In this document: piece after piece, positions 1 to 9,834 of the stretch | Numbering within the stretch: position 1 is the stretch's first letter | How the letters are laid out: every line of letters begins with the position of its first letter | From: Leucocoprinus leucothites | Lineage: Eukaryota; Basidiomycota; Agaricomycetes; Agaricales; Agaricaceae | Length of the DNA stretch: 64,000 bases | Direction of reading: 5' to 3' | Assembly: GCA_013368445.1 (NCBI GenBank) | Contig: JAACJO010000015.1 | Location: 434,001 to 498,000 of the forward strand | The notes under the pieces: model-generated | Databases searched by the model: none | Told to the model about the DNA's origin: nothing | The model's input: only the letters and a program-made list of their open reading frames with translations | Program-made: the position numbers and the translations under genes

Positions 1-510
1 TCGGGGTCCCCCTTTCAGTCTCACCCTTATTTGTTGCCGTAGAATACGAAAATAGTATTGGGTTCTTCAGAGCTATAGCTAGAAGAGTCGAATTCCTTAG
101 ATAGTAATTAACAAACAGGCATCATCTCTTTTGGCTTCTCTACTCTATACTTGCGGATTGCGACCGGGTCCCTTTTACTTGTCCACTTAGTCGGGAACTG
201 GGCGCGTCCATGCGCCCGCTACGGTAAAGGTAGCGTGAGGGAAATATGAGCATCAGTGTTCAGACCGCGAGATCAATCTGTGATGTCAATAGCTCAGCGA
301 TTGAGGCCAATATAGTCTCTTCATGATCTGGATCGCGGCTTGCTCATTCGACATTTACGTCTGTAGGCCTATACTGAAGAGCCTTTCATGACGTAGAGCA
401 AAATCAATCAATACAAATCATCAATTCAATCACAAGCCAAAAAGTATACAGTACATAAGTGAGTCAAAATCGAGAAAACTCGGGCAGTCCTTGGAAGAAG
501 CTCAGATTAC

Positions 511-716
511 TTAGATGCAGCAACGTTGGCCACTGAGGCACCCGGTGTCCCAGAAGACACGACGCCAGGGGGGTTACCGCCGACTGGGCAGCTGCCCCAG
601 ACACACCTGGCCGGCCTGACACCGAGGCGTTGGTCTTGGCAAGACAGAGCGGCACTGCCATCAACGCAAAGGGTGACGATGACAGCAACAGCAGTGGCGA
701 GAGTGGCGAACTTCAT
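511..716 (-). pseudogene. Six-cysteine secreted protein, group I copy 1, frameshifted
   Basis: It starts MKFATLATAVAVIVTLCVDGSA, a clean signal peptide, followed by the conserved ALSCQDQRLGVRPARCVWGSCP. The complete relatives at 32888, 38532 and 40569 then keep a tryptophan-rich stretch and end in a CC pair. This copy has one base fewer in the G run near 570 (six G, against seven in the 38.6 kb copy) and reads out of frame to a stop at 507. It therefore loses the last three cysteines. The original stop would lie at 511-513. It is either a real pseudogene or a homopolymer sequencing error. The function of the family is unknown; secretion is inferred from the signal peptide. Confidence 0.75.
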
Positions 717-1575
717 TGTCTACAGATTGAAAAACTTAGTTAATCTTCTATTCTATGAAGTCTCGGGTACTGAGGGACATACTTTGAGCACAAAAGTTCA
801 GAGAGGTTCGAGCGAAGTGCTGAGGATGAAGCGTGGTCGATATCTGTAGCTGAGTAGATGTGGACGAAACTCGTGAATCAGCGAACCGATTGAGGAAGGC
901 GTAAGAGAACTGACTGTAGAGTTGTGCCAAAGCTGAGCTCTGCTTCAAAACCTCTCAGTAGAAAGTGCCTTTATACGATCTACAAGCCTACAATGCCCAG
1001 AAATGGATTGCCTCAAGCCACTGGTAGCGGATTCATGGAATTTGATAGAAATCTGCTCCCATCTTGCTAATGTCATTGTGGAAAGTATCAAGCATCTCTT
1101 GGTATGCTTCTCCACCTTCTATCCGATGCTTATGGGGCATGCAAAGCTTCATTTGCAGTTAGAAGAGTTCAATTGTAGAGAACGATCATTACCAGGGCGC
1201 TCGGCGTAGCTCGGCCAGCTTTTTTATGCAATTAAGTAAGTGTCTCATGCGCCCCAGGCAGAGAAGCATAATTGACGAGCCACCCAGCTTGTCGTGACCC
1301 TCCACCCCAAGATCGATCCCTGCTGCTGCAAAGCTCATCTTGCTAAAGTATGGTTGGGCGATAAATTCTGAATGTTACCCTTTCTACATGTATGCTAGCG
1401 CTGCGCTGGATAATAGGTACAGCACATCCTTATGAGCATCCCTTGGTTATTGAATTGGGCACCTGTAACACGCTGTCGATTGCTTGCATTTCGACTATTT
1501 TTAACTCAAATGATGACTGCCTCTGTAGATAATTTACACAGAATGGAATGCATCTCACAACTTAGACAACAAATG

Positions 1576-1722
1576 CTACTGACACTTCTGAGCTGGACAA
1601 GGTCCCCAGTGGCAGAAGGCAGGTAGCTCCGGAGTTCCCTGATCCTCACAAGAAAGGGCATTGATACTAATGCTGAAAGTGAGGACAGCAATGAGAGCGG
1701 CTATTGTAGCGCTGAATTTCAT
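1576..1722 (-). pseudogene. Six-cysteine secreted protein, group II, truncated (copy A)
   Basis: The start is set at MKFSATIAALIAVLTF, matching the intact copies at 44494 and 43672. An in-frame upstream stretch exists but is not conserved. The signal peptide and first three cysteines (ALSCEDQGTPELPAFCHWGPCP) are present. The segment encoding the fourth cysteine and the CC pair is missing, and the frame closes with AQKCQ. The sister copy at 33961 has the same deletion, so the truncation happened before this block was duplicated. Probably non-functional. Confidence 0.7.
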
Positions 1723-2021
1723 CATCTGCAGATTGTGAGACTTGGCGTTTTGTGTCGACACGAGGGGGAAAGATGTACGTGATGCTTGGAGTAGTACGTG
1801 TAGTGAGATCGGCTGTATATTGATTCGAAACGGCGGATACTCGAAGTTTAGAGTCGAGCCATGTGGTCAGCAAGTGAACATCTCAGATGAGGAGTTTCAT
1901 TACAGACTGACCGGAGAGTTGTCCAACTGACTTCTAATGTGACGCTTTAGAGTTTAAAGTCCTTTTAAATTGCGTACATTTCCACTCAGTCAGGAACGGG
2001 TCGCCTCCTATGGACTTCTGT

Positions 2022-2075
2022 GGAGTACGATATAAATCACCTTCCTATCGCCCTTCAAACGAACATTCAGTATCG
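2022..2075 (-). promoter_or_regulatory. Conserved upstream box of group II secreted-protein genes
   Basis: The motif reading GATATAAATCACC on the plus strand (2029-2041) recurs at 34405, 44158 and, with one change, 45001. Each time it lies 286-307 bases upstream of a group II start codon. Read in the gene direction it contains the TATA-like TTTATATC. Conservation around it exceeds that of the spacer. A promoter role is inference; shared ancestry of the duplicated blocks also explains part of it. Confidence 0.4.
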
Positions 2076-2654
2076 TGTACAGCCCCGTTTTCAGTGGTGG
2101 GGTGACATCTAGGTTGATCAACATATTTTTAACATCTCTCAGCGCCTTGTACGATCAAGAGAGTCTAGAGGTCTACTTCCTCGATCAACGCATGTACCGG
2201 GAGGAGTCGTTTAAGGCAATCTGGAACTTCCATTCCATCCAAGAATTCTGATGCTTCCTACCTCATCGACGTTAGAGCAGGGCAAGGGTATGGGTTGATC
2301 CGCGGGTTTTGGTGGAGGTACGGGTGAGGTACGGGTACGGGTACGGGTCTCAAGATCCGCCCAACTGATTGAGGTTAGATAGTGATATCCACCGTACGGC
2401 GATGTCTGGAGCGTCGACAGTTGACAGCCCAAATCCGTGAGACAGGCTGAACCTGAGGGTATTATGAGAATGTTGGCCTAGAGAGGTATTGTCAGTGCTA
2501 CTAGTAGTGTGGTCATTGGATTAGCATACGGCTTTGAGGTCGCTGTGGACTATCGAGTTGTGATGTACATAGGATAATCCTTCGAGGGTATCAAAGACCT
2601 GTTGGAAAATTAATGACTAGAATATTGAACTGGAGCGGTGTATGAATGTGAGGT

Positions 2655-2692
2655 GGTAATACTATGGAAGAAATACTGTGTAAAAAATAAAA
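2655..2692 (+). repeat. Left terminal inverted repeat of the large transposon
   Basis: The inner 23 bases (2670-2692, beginning GAAATACTGTG) are a perfect reverse complement of 27675-27697. The outer part (TGGTAATACTATGG) matches the reverse complement of 27698-27716 imperfectly. Confidence 0.75.
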
Positions 2693-2710
2693 GGGAAAAC
2701 GCAACTCAAA

Positions 2711-2860
2711 TTTTGACAACTTGCAAAGTAGAGCACGTTAGAATTTCGCATGTACTCAGATTTTGACATGTTGACGTAAAAGCGCACCTAGTAGTTTTGA
2801 CATGTTGTAATTTGACATCTAAATTTTAACACCTTACTCTTTTGACACCCTTGACTTTTT
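2711..2860 (+). repeat. Left subterminal TTTGACA array
   Basis: TTTTGACA or TTTGACA occurs at 2711, 2761, 2795, 2811 and 2841, with a TTTTAACA variant at 2824 and TTGACTTT at 2851. The right end holds the inverse motif. Such mirrored clusters are the usual form of transposase-binding sites in DNA transposons (inference for this element). From 2870 to 3106 I see no gene. Confidence 0.7.
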
Positions 2861-3106
2861 CGCATGTTCCACAAATGGTAACGCAGTGAAAGGCTGCCGA
2901 ACTCTTGCCGGCAGCCAGGCCAGCAGACAATCCTGCCGAGCGGCATGTTTGATAGCACCGGTGCACCGGAATACCGGTGATTATTATCATTTCCTCATCT
3001 CGGCAGCGAAAAAGGAGAGGTGGACTTTTGGCGTAGTATATACTCCAAATAGCAAATCTTAAATCCCACTGAAATTCTCCCATTTAATAAATATATTCCA
3101 AAAAAA

Positions 3107-3184
3107 CTATGCTAGAGCGTTCAAGTATGTCTCGAGGGTGAAAAGAGCTTGACAATACCAGTTGATACCGTTGTTGCCGTCATC
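3107..3184 (-). pseudogene. Detached 3' end of the integrase-core gene
   Basis: If the retroelement and one copy of its 5-bp target duplication are removed, the integrase-core frame at 13859 runs on into 3184 and continues 25 more codons (starting DDGNNGINWYC) to a TAG at 3107-3109. This fixes both the original end of that gene and the point of insertion. Confidence 0.75.
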
Positions 3185-3189
3185 CATGT
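3185..3189. repeat. Target site duplication, left copy (CATGT)
   Basis: CATGT directly precedes the left LTR and recurs directly after the right LTR at 13859-13863. Five bases is the usual target duplication of Ty3/gypsy integrases. Confidence 0.9.
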
Positions 3190-3359
3190 TGAAACCCGTA
3201 TGGGTTACCGGTGAGGTACTTAGTCTTCTGACAGAGTAGATCTGCACGGTTGGTGGTATTGAAGAAAGTAACTACCGTGACAATACAAGTGTGACAACAT
3301 TAGTATACTACGATCACACTATTATAATAATAATGCTATGATTAATGGGTTGGGTTACA
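3190..3359 (-). repeat. 3' LTR
   Basis: 170 bp, TGAAACCC...GGGTTACA on the plus strand, matching 13689-13858. It is the 3' LTR because the element reads on the minus strand. Confidence 0.95.
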
Positions 3360-3371
3360 CATCCCCCCTTC
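3360..3371 (-). other. Polypurine tract
   Basis: On the minus strand GAAGGGGGGATG lies immediately before the 3' LTR, the expected plus-strand priming site. Confidence 0.8.
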
Positions 3372-3475
3372 AAGACTGCTAGTCAGTCTTATACAAGAGA
3401 TGCTGACAATATAATGCGAGGTAAGTGTTGATTAATGCCAGACTCCAAGTCCGAAATGATCTGGGTCGAATGTGA

Positions 3476-4858
3476 CTAGAATCGCGTATCCTCCTGATGC
3501 GAGCCAGAACGGGTTAGTCGAGCCGGGGATGCTGATCGGCTACGACGGATAGTACGACGAAGAGTATGGGAAGCACCCGCCGTGATGATTTGCTCCACAT
3601 GGGTTTCCATGGCGAAGGGTGTGTCAGATTGGATCGGGACATCCTCCATGGTGTCTTCTACCAGTGGAGCAGGTGCGACAGAGACCCGGGGACCATAATC
3701 ACGACTCTTGAGGAGGGTATATGCTGGGTTGATCCCAGCTGTGAGCCATTCAGGCGCAGCCGCCGGATGAGCCCCGGTGACGGAGTGAATATGATGGAAC
3801 ATATGGGTGAGTCGGAGAGTGTCCTGTGGGGTAGAAGTCCTCCATCCACCTAGACTGTCTAATGCGGGTGGCTCTCCATATCGAGTGAGGCGTTCGATTC
3901 GGTCATCATCAAGGCTGTCCAGGAAGTCAGGTGGGAGGTTCTGATGGCGGTATGCTTGTTCAAATGTACGAAGGGCATAGGTGTATGCAGTTTCAATCCA
4001 TGTCGTGGGGATGCCGTTGTCGATAAGTATAGTTAACACGAGGTTGATATCGATGATCTCTAGATTACCCAGTTCAATTTCTGCTGCGTGGATATGGTAT
4101 ACCGGGCCCGTTTGTTCGGTAAAAGGTCGAGCAGGGTGATTCTGGTTGTGATGGGTTATAGCATCATGATAGCGATGTGGTAACGCAGCAATGAGGGTAA
4201 AAAAGAAGGCAAATCGACGACGTGTATTGCAGTCCCTGGTCTGGCAAAGCATCCGTAAGATGATATGTGTGAACACAGATCGACGTTCAGATCGACGTAA
4301 TTGATCGAATATGACACCATGATGATAGTGTGGTGAACCAGGGTGGTGGTGGAATAACAGATACTCGGCGTGGGCGTCGACATTTAGGTAACCGGTGTCA
4401 ATGCTGGGATAGTCCACGGTGATATGCCCTTCAGTGTTCATTATGGGCCCGAAGTCGCGCGTGGGTCCTTCAGACGGCATATCAGAGAGTGGTAGGATGG
4501 GTTTGTCGTGAGTGGGATCAAATCCGGATAATGTTAGTACCCAGCGCATAGTACGGTCGCGCATTCGACTCGCAACACGGTGTGCTAGCGATAATATTTC
4601 AAGCACGAGGTAGTAGGCCTCAATCCTGTGAGGACCAGCAACGGTTACGTCCCGAATCAACTGGATCAATCCTCTAGCCTCGCCTGGTGTGCGCGGTAGG
4701 CCCCTGGGTGCTGCAAGGTAAACTGGATGGTTCTGGGCATGGTGATATGATCCGCTCGATTGTAGCTCAGCGAGGGACGCGTCTCGTGCGGAATTGCCTG
4801 CGTATACGGTATTATTGTGGATGGTGTAGAATAGGGAGGGTGATAGCGCTCCGTGCAT
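3476..4858 (-). CDS. Retroelement accessory ORF C, 460 aa, unknown
   Basis: The longest of three ORFs between pol and the 3' LTR, starting at ATG 4858. I recognise no domain. It is histidine-rich (HHHPGSPHYHHG near residue 170), has probable helical segments in the middle, and an arginine/serine-rich tail (LRRTIRRSRSASPARLTRSGS) that could bind nucleic acid or act as a nuclear signal (inference). Its frame is open upstream of the ATG and lies at -1 relative to ORF B, whose stop (4876) is only 18 bases before this ATG. A frameshift or splice joining the two is therefore possible. There is no resemblance to gag, pol or a typical env, and no obvious signal peptide. Confidence 0.7.
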   Translation of the reverse strand: MHGALSPSLFYTIHNNTVYAGNSARDASLAELQSSGSYHHAQNHPVYLAAPRGLPRTPGEARGLIQLIRDVTVAGPHRIEAYYLVLEILSLAHRVASRMRDRTMRWVLTLSGFDPTHDKPILPLSDMPSEGPTRDFGPIMNTEGHITVDYPSIDTGYLNVDAHAEYLLFHHHPGSPHYHHGVIFDQLRRSERRSVFTHIILRMLCQTRDCNTRRRFAFFFTLIAALPHRYHDAITHHNQNHPARPFTEQTGPVYHIHAAEIELGNLEIIDINLVLTILIDNGIPTTWIETAYTYALRTFEQAYRHQNLPPDFLDSLDDDRIERLTRYGEPPALDSLGGWRTSTPQDTLRLTHMFHHIHSVTGAHPAAAPEWLTAGINPAYTLLKSRDYGPRVSVAPAPLVEDTMEDVPIQSDTPFAMETHVEQIITAGASHTLRRTIRRSRSASPARLTRSGSHQEDTRF

Positions 4859-4875
4859 GTCGTTCTTCCGTTCTC

Positions 4876-5334
4876 TTACTCCGTGGATTTCGATCTCCTC
4901 CCATAGTGGGGGATGTTCCCCGAGTAGTTGAAGTAGTTGTCCCCGATGTTCTCCTCTTCTGTCCCCGTTGACGGTAGGTCTGATTCGTCCTGGGGAATTA
5001 TGTTGATATCGGTGTCTGGGCGTGTATGCGGTAATCTGAATGAGACAGCCTCTCGACTATATCTGAAGATGGGTTGTCCTGTTTCAGGGTGGATTGGTGC
5101 CTGCATGATGCGTTGTGGTTGTAATGGTTGGCTGCGCCCTATGGCGGGCGGTAACGGTATGCCAATTGGTACGCTCGATGTGACATGTCTCGTGGATCGG
5201 GTGAGAGTAGGCTGGTTCAATACAGCTGTGCGTGTGTTGTGTAGGGATGAATTATAAGGCGGCGGTGGTGCCGGTACCGATGCGGTTGATGATGAAGATG
5301 ATGACATTGGGTGCCAGGACTGGCTTCGAGTCAT
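4876..5334 (-). CDS. Retroelement accessory ORF B, 152 aa, unknown
   Basis: Starts at ATG 5334 (MTRSQSWHPMSSSSSS). Low-complexity serine/proline-rich N-terminus (PAPPPPYNSS), then a mixed stretch with IGIPLPPAIGRSQPLQPQR and an acidic C-terminal part. Probably largely disordered. Same frame as ORF A, from which it is separated by a stop at 5461 and about 125 bases; -1 relative to ORF C. It may be one exon of a spliced product with A and C. No homology recognised. Confidence 0.55.
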   Translation of the reverse strand: MTRSQSWHPMSSSSSSTASVPAPPPPYNSSLHNTRTAVLNQPTLTRSTRHVTSSVPIGIPLPPAIGRSQPLQPQRIMQAPIHPETGQPIFRYSREAVSFRLPHTRPDTDINIIPQDESDLPSTGTEEENIGDNYFNYSGNIPHYGRRSKSTE

Positions 5335-5460
5335 GGGTTCTGGTTGATCTGTTGTGGCCGTTCTGTTGGCTGACGGTCTCTGCGTTTCCGGGAACGGTGG
5401 AGCAGCACCGCTTGGCGACGATTGTCTGGTAGACGTGGTGCCTATACATTGTTATACCAT

Positions 5461-5835
5461 TTATTCAGTGATTTTTTGTGTAACGTATGACGCCTTACTC
5501 TGATCCTCATTGGGTGTGGAGCTTCCTGACCATGCTCTGCTTTCCATCTGGTTTAGCAAGTTATTGATGATAAGTATGTTCCCTGGGTCGCGTTCGTTGA
5601 ATGCGCTGAGTACTTCGGTGTCCAGCCCGGATTCCTCTAGGCGCTGTCTCGTGTGGGCAATCGTCTGCTGTGCTAGTGTGGCTTCCGCCATCGATGCCGC
5701 GCTGCGTCCATAGTTGTTATTTCTTGGTGGGAATCCTCTCCCCCTCCAGGGCCTTGTAGGTCCGTATGGTCCTGAATACTGTCGGTAGCCTCGCCCGCGG
5801 GTGAATGGCATATCTGTGTGCTGGTTTTCGTCCAT
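5461..5835 (-). CDS. Retroelement accessory ORF A, 124 aa, RGG-like
   Basis: ATG at 5835, about 70 bases after the pol stop. The N-terminus is glycine/arginine/aromatic-rich (TRGRGYRQYSGPYGP, RPWRGRGFPPRNNNYGR), resembling RGG-type RNA-binding tails. The C-terminal half has a predicted helical stretch (AEATLAQQTIAHTRQRLEESG). RNA binding is inference. First of three collinear ORFs; may be expressed from a spliced subgenomic RNA. Confidence 0.6.
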   Translation of the reverse strand: MDENQHTDMPFTRGRGYRQYSGPYGPTRPWRGRGFPPRNNNYGRSAASMAEATLAQQTIAHTRQRLEESGLDTEVLSAFNERDPGNILIINNLLNQMESRAWSGSSTPNEDQSKASYVTQKITE

Positions 5836-5904
5836 GATGTGTTATATGTAGTGGTGAGTTCGGGAGCGATGTGAGTATGTGGGTTGTACGAACCCTTGCG
5901 TTCA

Positions 5905-8900
5905 TTAGTTGTCCTTTTTATGTGGAAGCTGGTCTACCTTCCTTACTCCTTGGAGTTCAAGGTATCGGTCAAGCGCTTCTAAGTCCTTGCATGTCGATGC
6001 CGTTTCCCATGTGGTGTCTCCGATTGTCCATCGTACCCTGAATTCGGTATGTGTGTTCTCCTTTCTATGGTCTATAATCTCGTCTACGAGCCATTCTTGG
6101 CCATCATGTGCACCAAAGTCGTATGGCTCAGGTTGTTTTCGGTTGGGAAATAGGCTATCCTTGTTTGCGTGATGTGGTTTAAGGAGAGAGACGTGAAATT
6201 TCGGATGGATTCTTCGTTCTGCCAATGCGGTAGGTAGTTCCAGCGTGTAGTTAGATGTATCGGGGTTGGCAGTTCGAACCCTGTAGGGTCCAATATATTT
6301 TGGACATAATTTCCTTGTTCTGTTACCCGGTAGGTTTAGATTCTTTGTTGATAAATATACCAGATCGCCTTCATTAATGATCGGTTCTGGTCCTCGTTTT
6401 TTGTTGGCCTGTTTTGTCTGAAATACACGTTTTTCAATTATTGTGTCATGTGCAGCTGCTAAGTTTCGTAGTGCGTCCTCCGCAAATTCTTCGATTCCTT
6501 TTGGTGTCGCCGCTGGGTCATCGATTTGATTTATCATCCGTGGCATGTAACCTGAGTTTAGTTCAAAGGGTGCATATTTCGTTGTTTCAGATATGCTTGC
6601 ATTAATGGCAAATTCTACCATTGGTAGCTTATCTACCCAATTTTTTTGGTCGTGGCTCACCATGGTTCGTAGTATTTGGCCTATGCTCCTGTTAGCGCGT
6701 TCGGTTTGTCCGTCTGTCTGTGGGTGAAATGATGTTGACATTCTCAATTCTGTGCCCAGTATTCGGTGTAGATTCTCCCACCACTGTGAGGTGAACTTGG
6801 GATCTCGATCGCTAACTATTGATTTTGGTAGACCATGTAGTCTTACTATCTCGCGTATATATATCCACGATAACTCTTTGGCCGTGGTTGTTGTCGATAT
6901 CGGTACTAGGTGCACCATGTTCGTTAGTCTACATATTACTACCCACAGGTAGTTCAATCCTTTTGACTCTGGGAACGGTCCAATGAAATCCATTCCAATT
7001 GATTCCCATGGTCGGGTGGGTATTGGGAGGGAATGTAGTTTCCCCGCCGGTTGTGTATTTGGTACCTTTGCCTGTTGGCATGACTCGCATGATCTGCAGA
7101 ACTCACTGATATCTCTGGCCATTTTTGGCCACCAGTACCATCGCCGTATATAGTTGCTGGTTTTAGTTTCGCTAAAATGTCCCATGACCCGGTGTGCATC
7201 ATCGATGATGTTGGTGATTATCTTCCTATCATCTGGTATGCATAGCGCCATATCTCCTTTGATATTTGGATGATAAAGTAGTTCATTTTTTAGTCTGAAT
7301 CGTTTGTGTTCCTCGGGTTTGGCGATTACTTCTCTAAATAGTTTATCAGTTCTGTAGCCCGCTTTGATCCTAGCAATCATTATGTTGTTAGGTTTTTCTG
7401 GAAGTGGTGCCGTGTTTCGGCTTGCTATTGCCTCAGCAACGTTCATCTCCGCCCCCTCAAGTCTTTTGGGTGTGCCTTTCCGAGGTGCAGATCTTTTCTT
7501 CATGGGTTTTCCATTGATTCGTTCCTCTGCTTCTTTCATCATTGCTGCCTCCTTTTCGCGTTCTTCCTGTTTCTCTCGTAATCGTGCACTGCGCCGTACC
7601 TTCTGTACCTCGGCTGCCCTCATCTCTGCTATCCGTCCCTGGATTTCTTCTGATCGGCCTGTTGGTAAATCTTCTGCTGTTGGGTCGATACGCTTATCAA
7701 TTGATACATATTCATGTGGTTCACGTTCTTCTGATGGTTCATCGCTTTCGAAGTACCGAGATAAACAGTCAGCTATCTTGTTGTATTCTCCTCTCACGTA
7801 TGTGATGTCGAATGAGAATCGGGACATATATTCGGTCCATCTGTGTTGTCGCCTTGAAAGCTTGTGTTGGGAGTTGAAAAATTCTAAAGCTTTGTGATCT
7901 GTGATGATGTGTATAGGGTATCCTACTAATTTATCTTCCCATTTATTCAGCGCTTCTAGTATAGCAAGTGTCTCCATTTCGTGTACGGCATAATTCTGCT
8001 GTGCATTAGTGAATTTCTTTGACATGATCCCTGCAGGGCGGCACTTGTCCCATGAAGGGCCCTGTCCGTACATCGCACCCACACCTGTTTTAGAGGCATC
8101 GCATATTAGCCATATCGGCTCTCCTGATTTAGGGTCTATTGGTTTCAGGATGGGGGTCTTGCAGCATATCTGTTTGATCATGTCGAAACAGCGTTGGTGG
8201 ATCGGGCGCCAATGGAATGGGGTGCCGTTCTGTGTGATTGCCATCAGGGGTCCGGTGTATGTGGCTATGTTCGGTAGGAAATTTGCCAAGTAGTTAATAA
8301 GTCCTACAAACCTCTGGATATCGTTGTAGTTTCGAGGGATTTTCCAGTCGCGGATGCGTGCTAATTTGTCCATGTCGGGGTATATGCCCTTGTCTGTGAT
8401 GATGTGTCCTAGACAGTCTATCTTCTCGGAGTATAGGTCGCATTTCTCCCATTTTAAGTATAATTCAGCATTTCTTAGTCTTTCAAACACTACTTCGAGA
8501 TGGTTCTCGTGTTCCTCGATGCTGTTAGAGAAGATGAAAATATCATCTAAATAAACGTGTACAAATACCCCTATGACGTCGCGGAATATTGATGTCATCA
8601 ATCGCTGGAACGTGGCAGGTGCATTGCAGTCACCTTGCTGCATTATGTGGCTCACATATGTTCCATATATCGTGGCAAAAGCTGTCTTGAGTACGTCTTC
8701 AGGTCTTACTCTAACTTGCTCATATGCATCGGCTAGGTCAATCTTGGATCGGAATTTCGCTTTGGCCATGTCTTCCCTTATCAACTCTTGATCAGGTAAT
8801 GGTGTTATGTCCTTAATGGTGTTATCATTCCGTTGTCTTGCATCGATCACTGACCGTAGTCTTCCATCTTTCTTAGGTATACACATCATTGGTGCTGCCT

Positions 8901-9834
8901 GTTGTACTCGGCGAGGTTCCCACCATTTGGCATTTTCATATCGATTCAATTTTTCACGGAATGGGTCTCGCATTGATCGTGGGCAGGTAGGTAATCGGTA
9001 ATGATACTGTTTATTGTCATCAATCAAATTGATTTCATGGTTTACTTCTCGAAAAGGTGGTAGTCTCTCTGGAGCGCCCTTGAGTATGTCTTGATAATCA
9101 TCATGCCAGCGTTTGCGTAAGTTCTCAATATTCTCTATCGAATATTCGCTCATCTTTCTCTTTCCTTTGTCTATGGGTGGTTTCTCCTTGCGTAGGTTTC
9201 GTTTCGGTTCAAACCGATCACGTAGTTTCTTGAATGGTTCATCCTCTGGTGTCTGCAGCCTCATTACATAGTCTTGGTCCTTCTCCCTATTCATTGCTGA
9301 CCATTCTGGTATGGTGGGTTTGGATACCTCACTTGAGGTAGCTATCCGGTAAATGGGTATGTGTTCTATCTGTTCTGGTGTTATTTGCATGTCCAAAACC
9401 ATCATATTCCATTCGTTAGGCATTCTGGGGTCGTGGTATACGCCGTAGGATATCCTTCTCAAGGGTATGTCTCGTACTCCCTTTGTTGATTTCGTACTCG
9501 AGGCTTCATTCCCGCTATGACTAAAATCATAACCTGTTTTCTTGTTCCCTTTTACTAAATCTTCAACTTTAATTCTCGAGGATGATGGTTCGCAATATCG
9601 TGAGTTGTCAGGGTTTCTCATTTTCTTGGGGATTCTCATGTCGGTTTTCTCCTTGTCGGCTTGATTAACCAACAGGGATTTGGCTTCTTCTATTAACAGG
9701 GCAGGATAGTCGTGAGGCAAAACATCCCCTCGGTATTGTTTTTCCTTTTCTTTCACTTCCTCAATCGTTACTTTGGGCATGCATCTCACTTGCTGTTTTC
9801 TATCTTCCTCCTTAACGTGTTGGGTGCCCTCTAG
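5905..9834 (-). CDS. pol: Pol polyprotein: RT, RNase H, integrase, chromodomain
   Basis: The frame is open from just after the gag TGA (9835) with no ATG until 9780, so it is probably made by readthrough. Order: reverse transcriptase with catalytic VYLDD (FVHVYLDDIFIFS); RNase H with CDAS, EMETLAI and TDHKAL acidic residues; integrase with an HHCC zinc site (AHRVMGHF...CRSCESC) and the DDE residues in MDFIGPF, VSDRDPKF and TERANR; then a C-terminal chromodomain (EWLVDEIIDHRKENTHTEFRVRW...TTWE). All motifs look intact. The chromodomain places it among chromoviruses, whose integrases can be directed to marked chromatin. There is no protease here; it sits at the end of gag. Confidence 0.95.
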   Translation of the reverse strand, partial: LEGTQHVKEEDRKQQVRCMPKVTIEEVKEKEKQYRGDVLPHDYPALLIEEAKSLLVNQADKEKTDMRIPKKMRNPDNSRYCEPSSSRIKVEDLVKGNKKTGYDFSHSGNEASSTKSTKGVRDIPLRRISYGVYHDPRMPNEWNMMVLDMQITPEQIEHIPIYRIATSSEVSKPTIPEWSAMNREKDQDYVMRLQTPEDEPFKKLRDRFEPKRNLRKEKPPIDKGKRKMSEYSIENIENLRKRWHDDYQDILKGAPERLPPFREVNHEINLIDDNKQYHYRLPTCPRSMRDPFREKLNRYENAKWWEPRRVQQAAPMMCIPKKDGRLRSVIDARQRNDNTIKDITPLPDQELIREDMAKAKFRSKIDLADAYEQVRVRPEDVLKTAFATIYGTYVSHIMQQGDCNAPATFQRLMTSIFRDVIGVFVHVYLDDIFIFSNSIEEHENHLEVVFERLRNAELYLKWEKCDLYSEKIDCLGHIITDKGIYPDMDKLARIRDWKIPRNYNDIQRFVGLINYLANFLPNIATYTGPLMAITQNGTPFHWRPIHQRCFDMIKQICCKTPILKPIDPKSGEPIWLICDASKTGVGAMYGQGPSWDKCRPAGIMSKKFTNAQQNYAVHEMETLAILEALNKWEDKLVGYPIHIITDHKALEFFNSQHKLSRRQHRWTEYMSRFSFDITYVRGEYNKIADCLSRYFESDEPSEEREPHEYVSIDKRIDPTAEDLPTGRSEEIQGRIAEMRAAEVQKVRRSARLREKQEEREKEAAMMKEAEERINGKPMKKRSAPRKGTPKRLEGAEMNVAEAIASRNTAPLPEKPNNIMIARIKAGYRTDKLFREVIAKPEEHKRFRLKNELLYHPNIKGDMALCIPDDRKIITNIIDDAHRVMGHFSETKTSNYIRRWYWWPKMARDISEFCRSCESCQQAKVPNTQPAGKLHSLPIPTRPWESIGMDFIGPFPESKGLNYLWVVICRLTNMVHLVPISTTTTAKELSWIYIREIVRLHGLPKSIVSDRDPKFTSQWWENLHRILGTELRMSTSFHPQTDGQTERANRSIGQILRTMVSHDQKNWVDKLPMVEFAINASISETTKYAPFELNSGYMPRMINQIDDPAATPKGIEEFAEDALRNLAAAHDTIIEKRVFQTKQANKKRGPEPIINEGDLVYLSTKNLNLPGNRTRKLCPKYIGPYRVRTANPDTSNYTLELPTALAERRIHPKFHVSLLKPHHANKDSLFPNRKQPEPYDFGAHDGQEWLVDEIIDHRKENTHTEFRVRWTIGDTTWETASTCKDLEALDRYLELQGVRKVDQLPHKKDN

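Larger units (their letters stand above)
220..2650. repeat. Segmental duplication, copy A (secreted-protein module)
   Basis: The sequence matches about 32590-35040 almost throughout, including two six-cysteine protein genes in the same order, the stretch around CATTACCAGGGCGCTCGGCGTAG, and the segment ending near the kinase module. Parts also match 38350-39016 and 40320-41660. Divergence is by point changes and short indels, so the copies are not brand new. Homology to the copy at 35.0 kb stops near 2650, where the large transposon begins. No gene other than the two small ones is supported here. The short ORFs seen elsewhere in it are shadows. Confidence 0.85.

Noticed and set aside
7364..7897. 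177-codon plus-strand ORF
   Set aside because: Lies wholly antisense to the RNase H-integrase part of pol, with the composition expected of a reverse-strand shadow.
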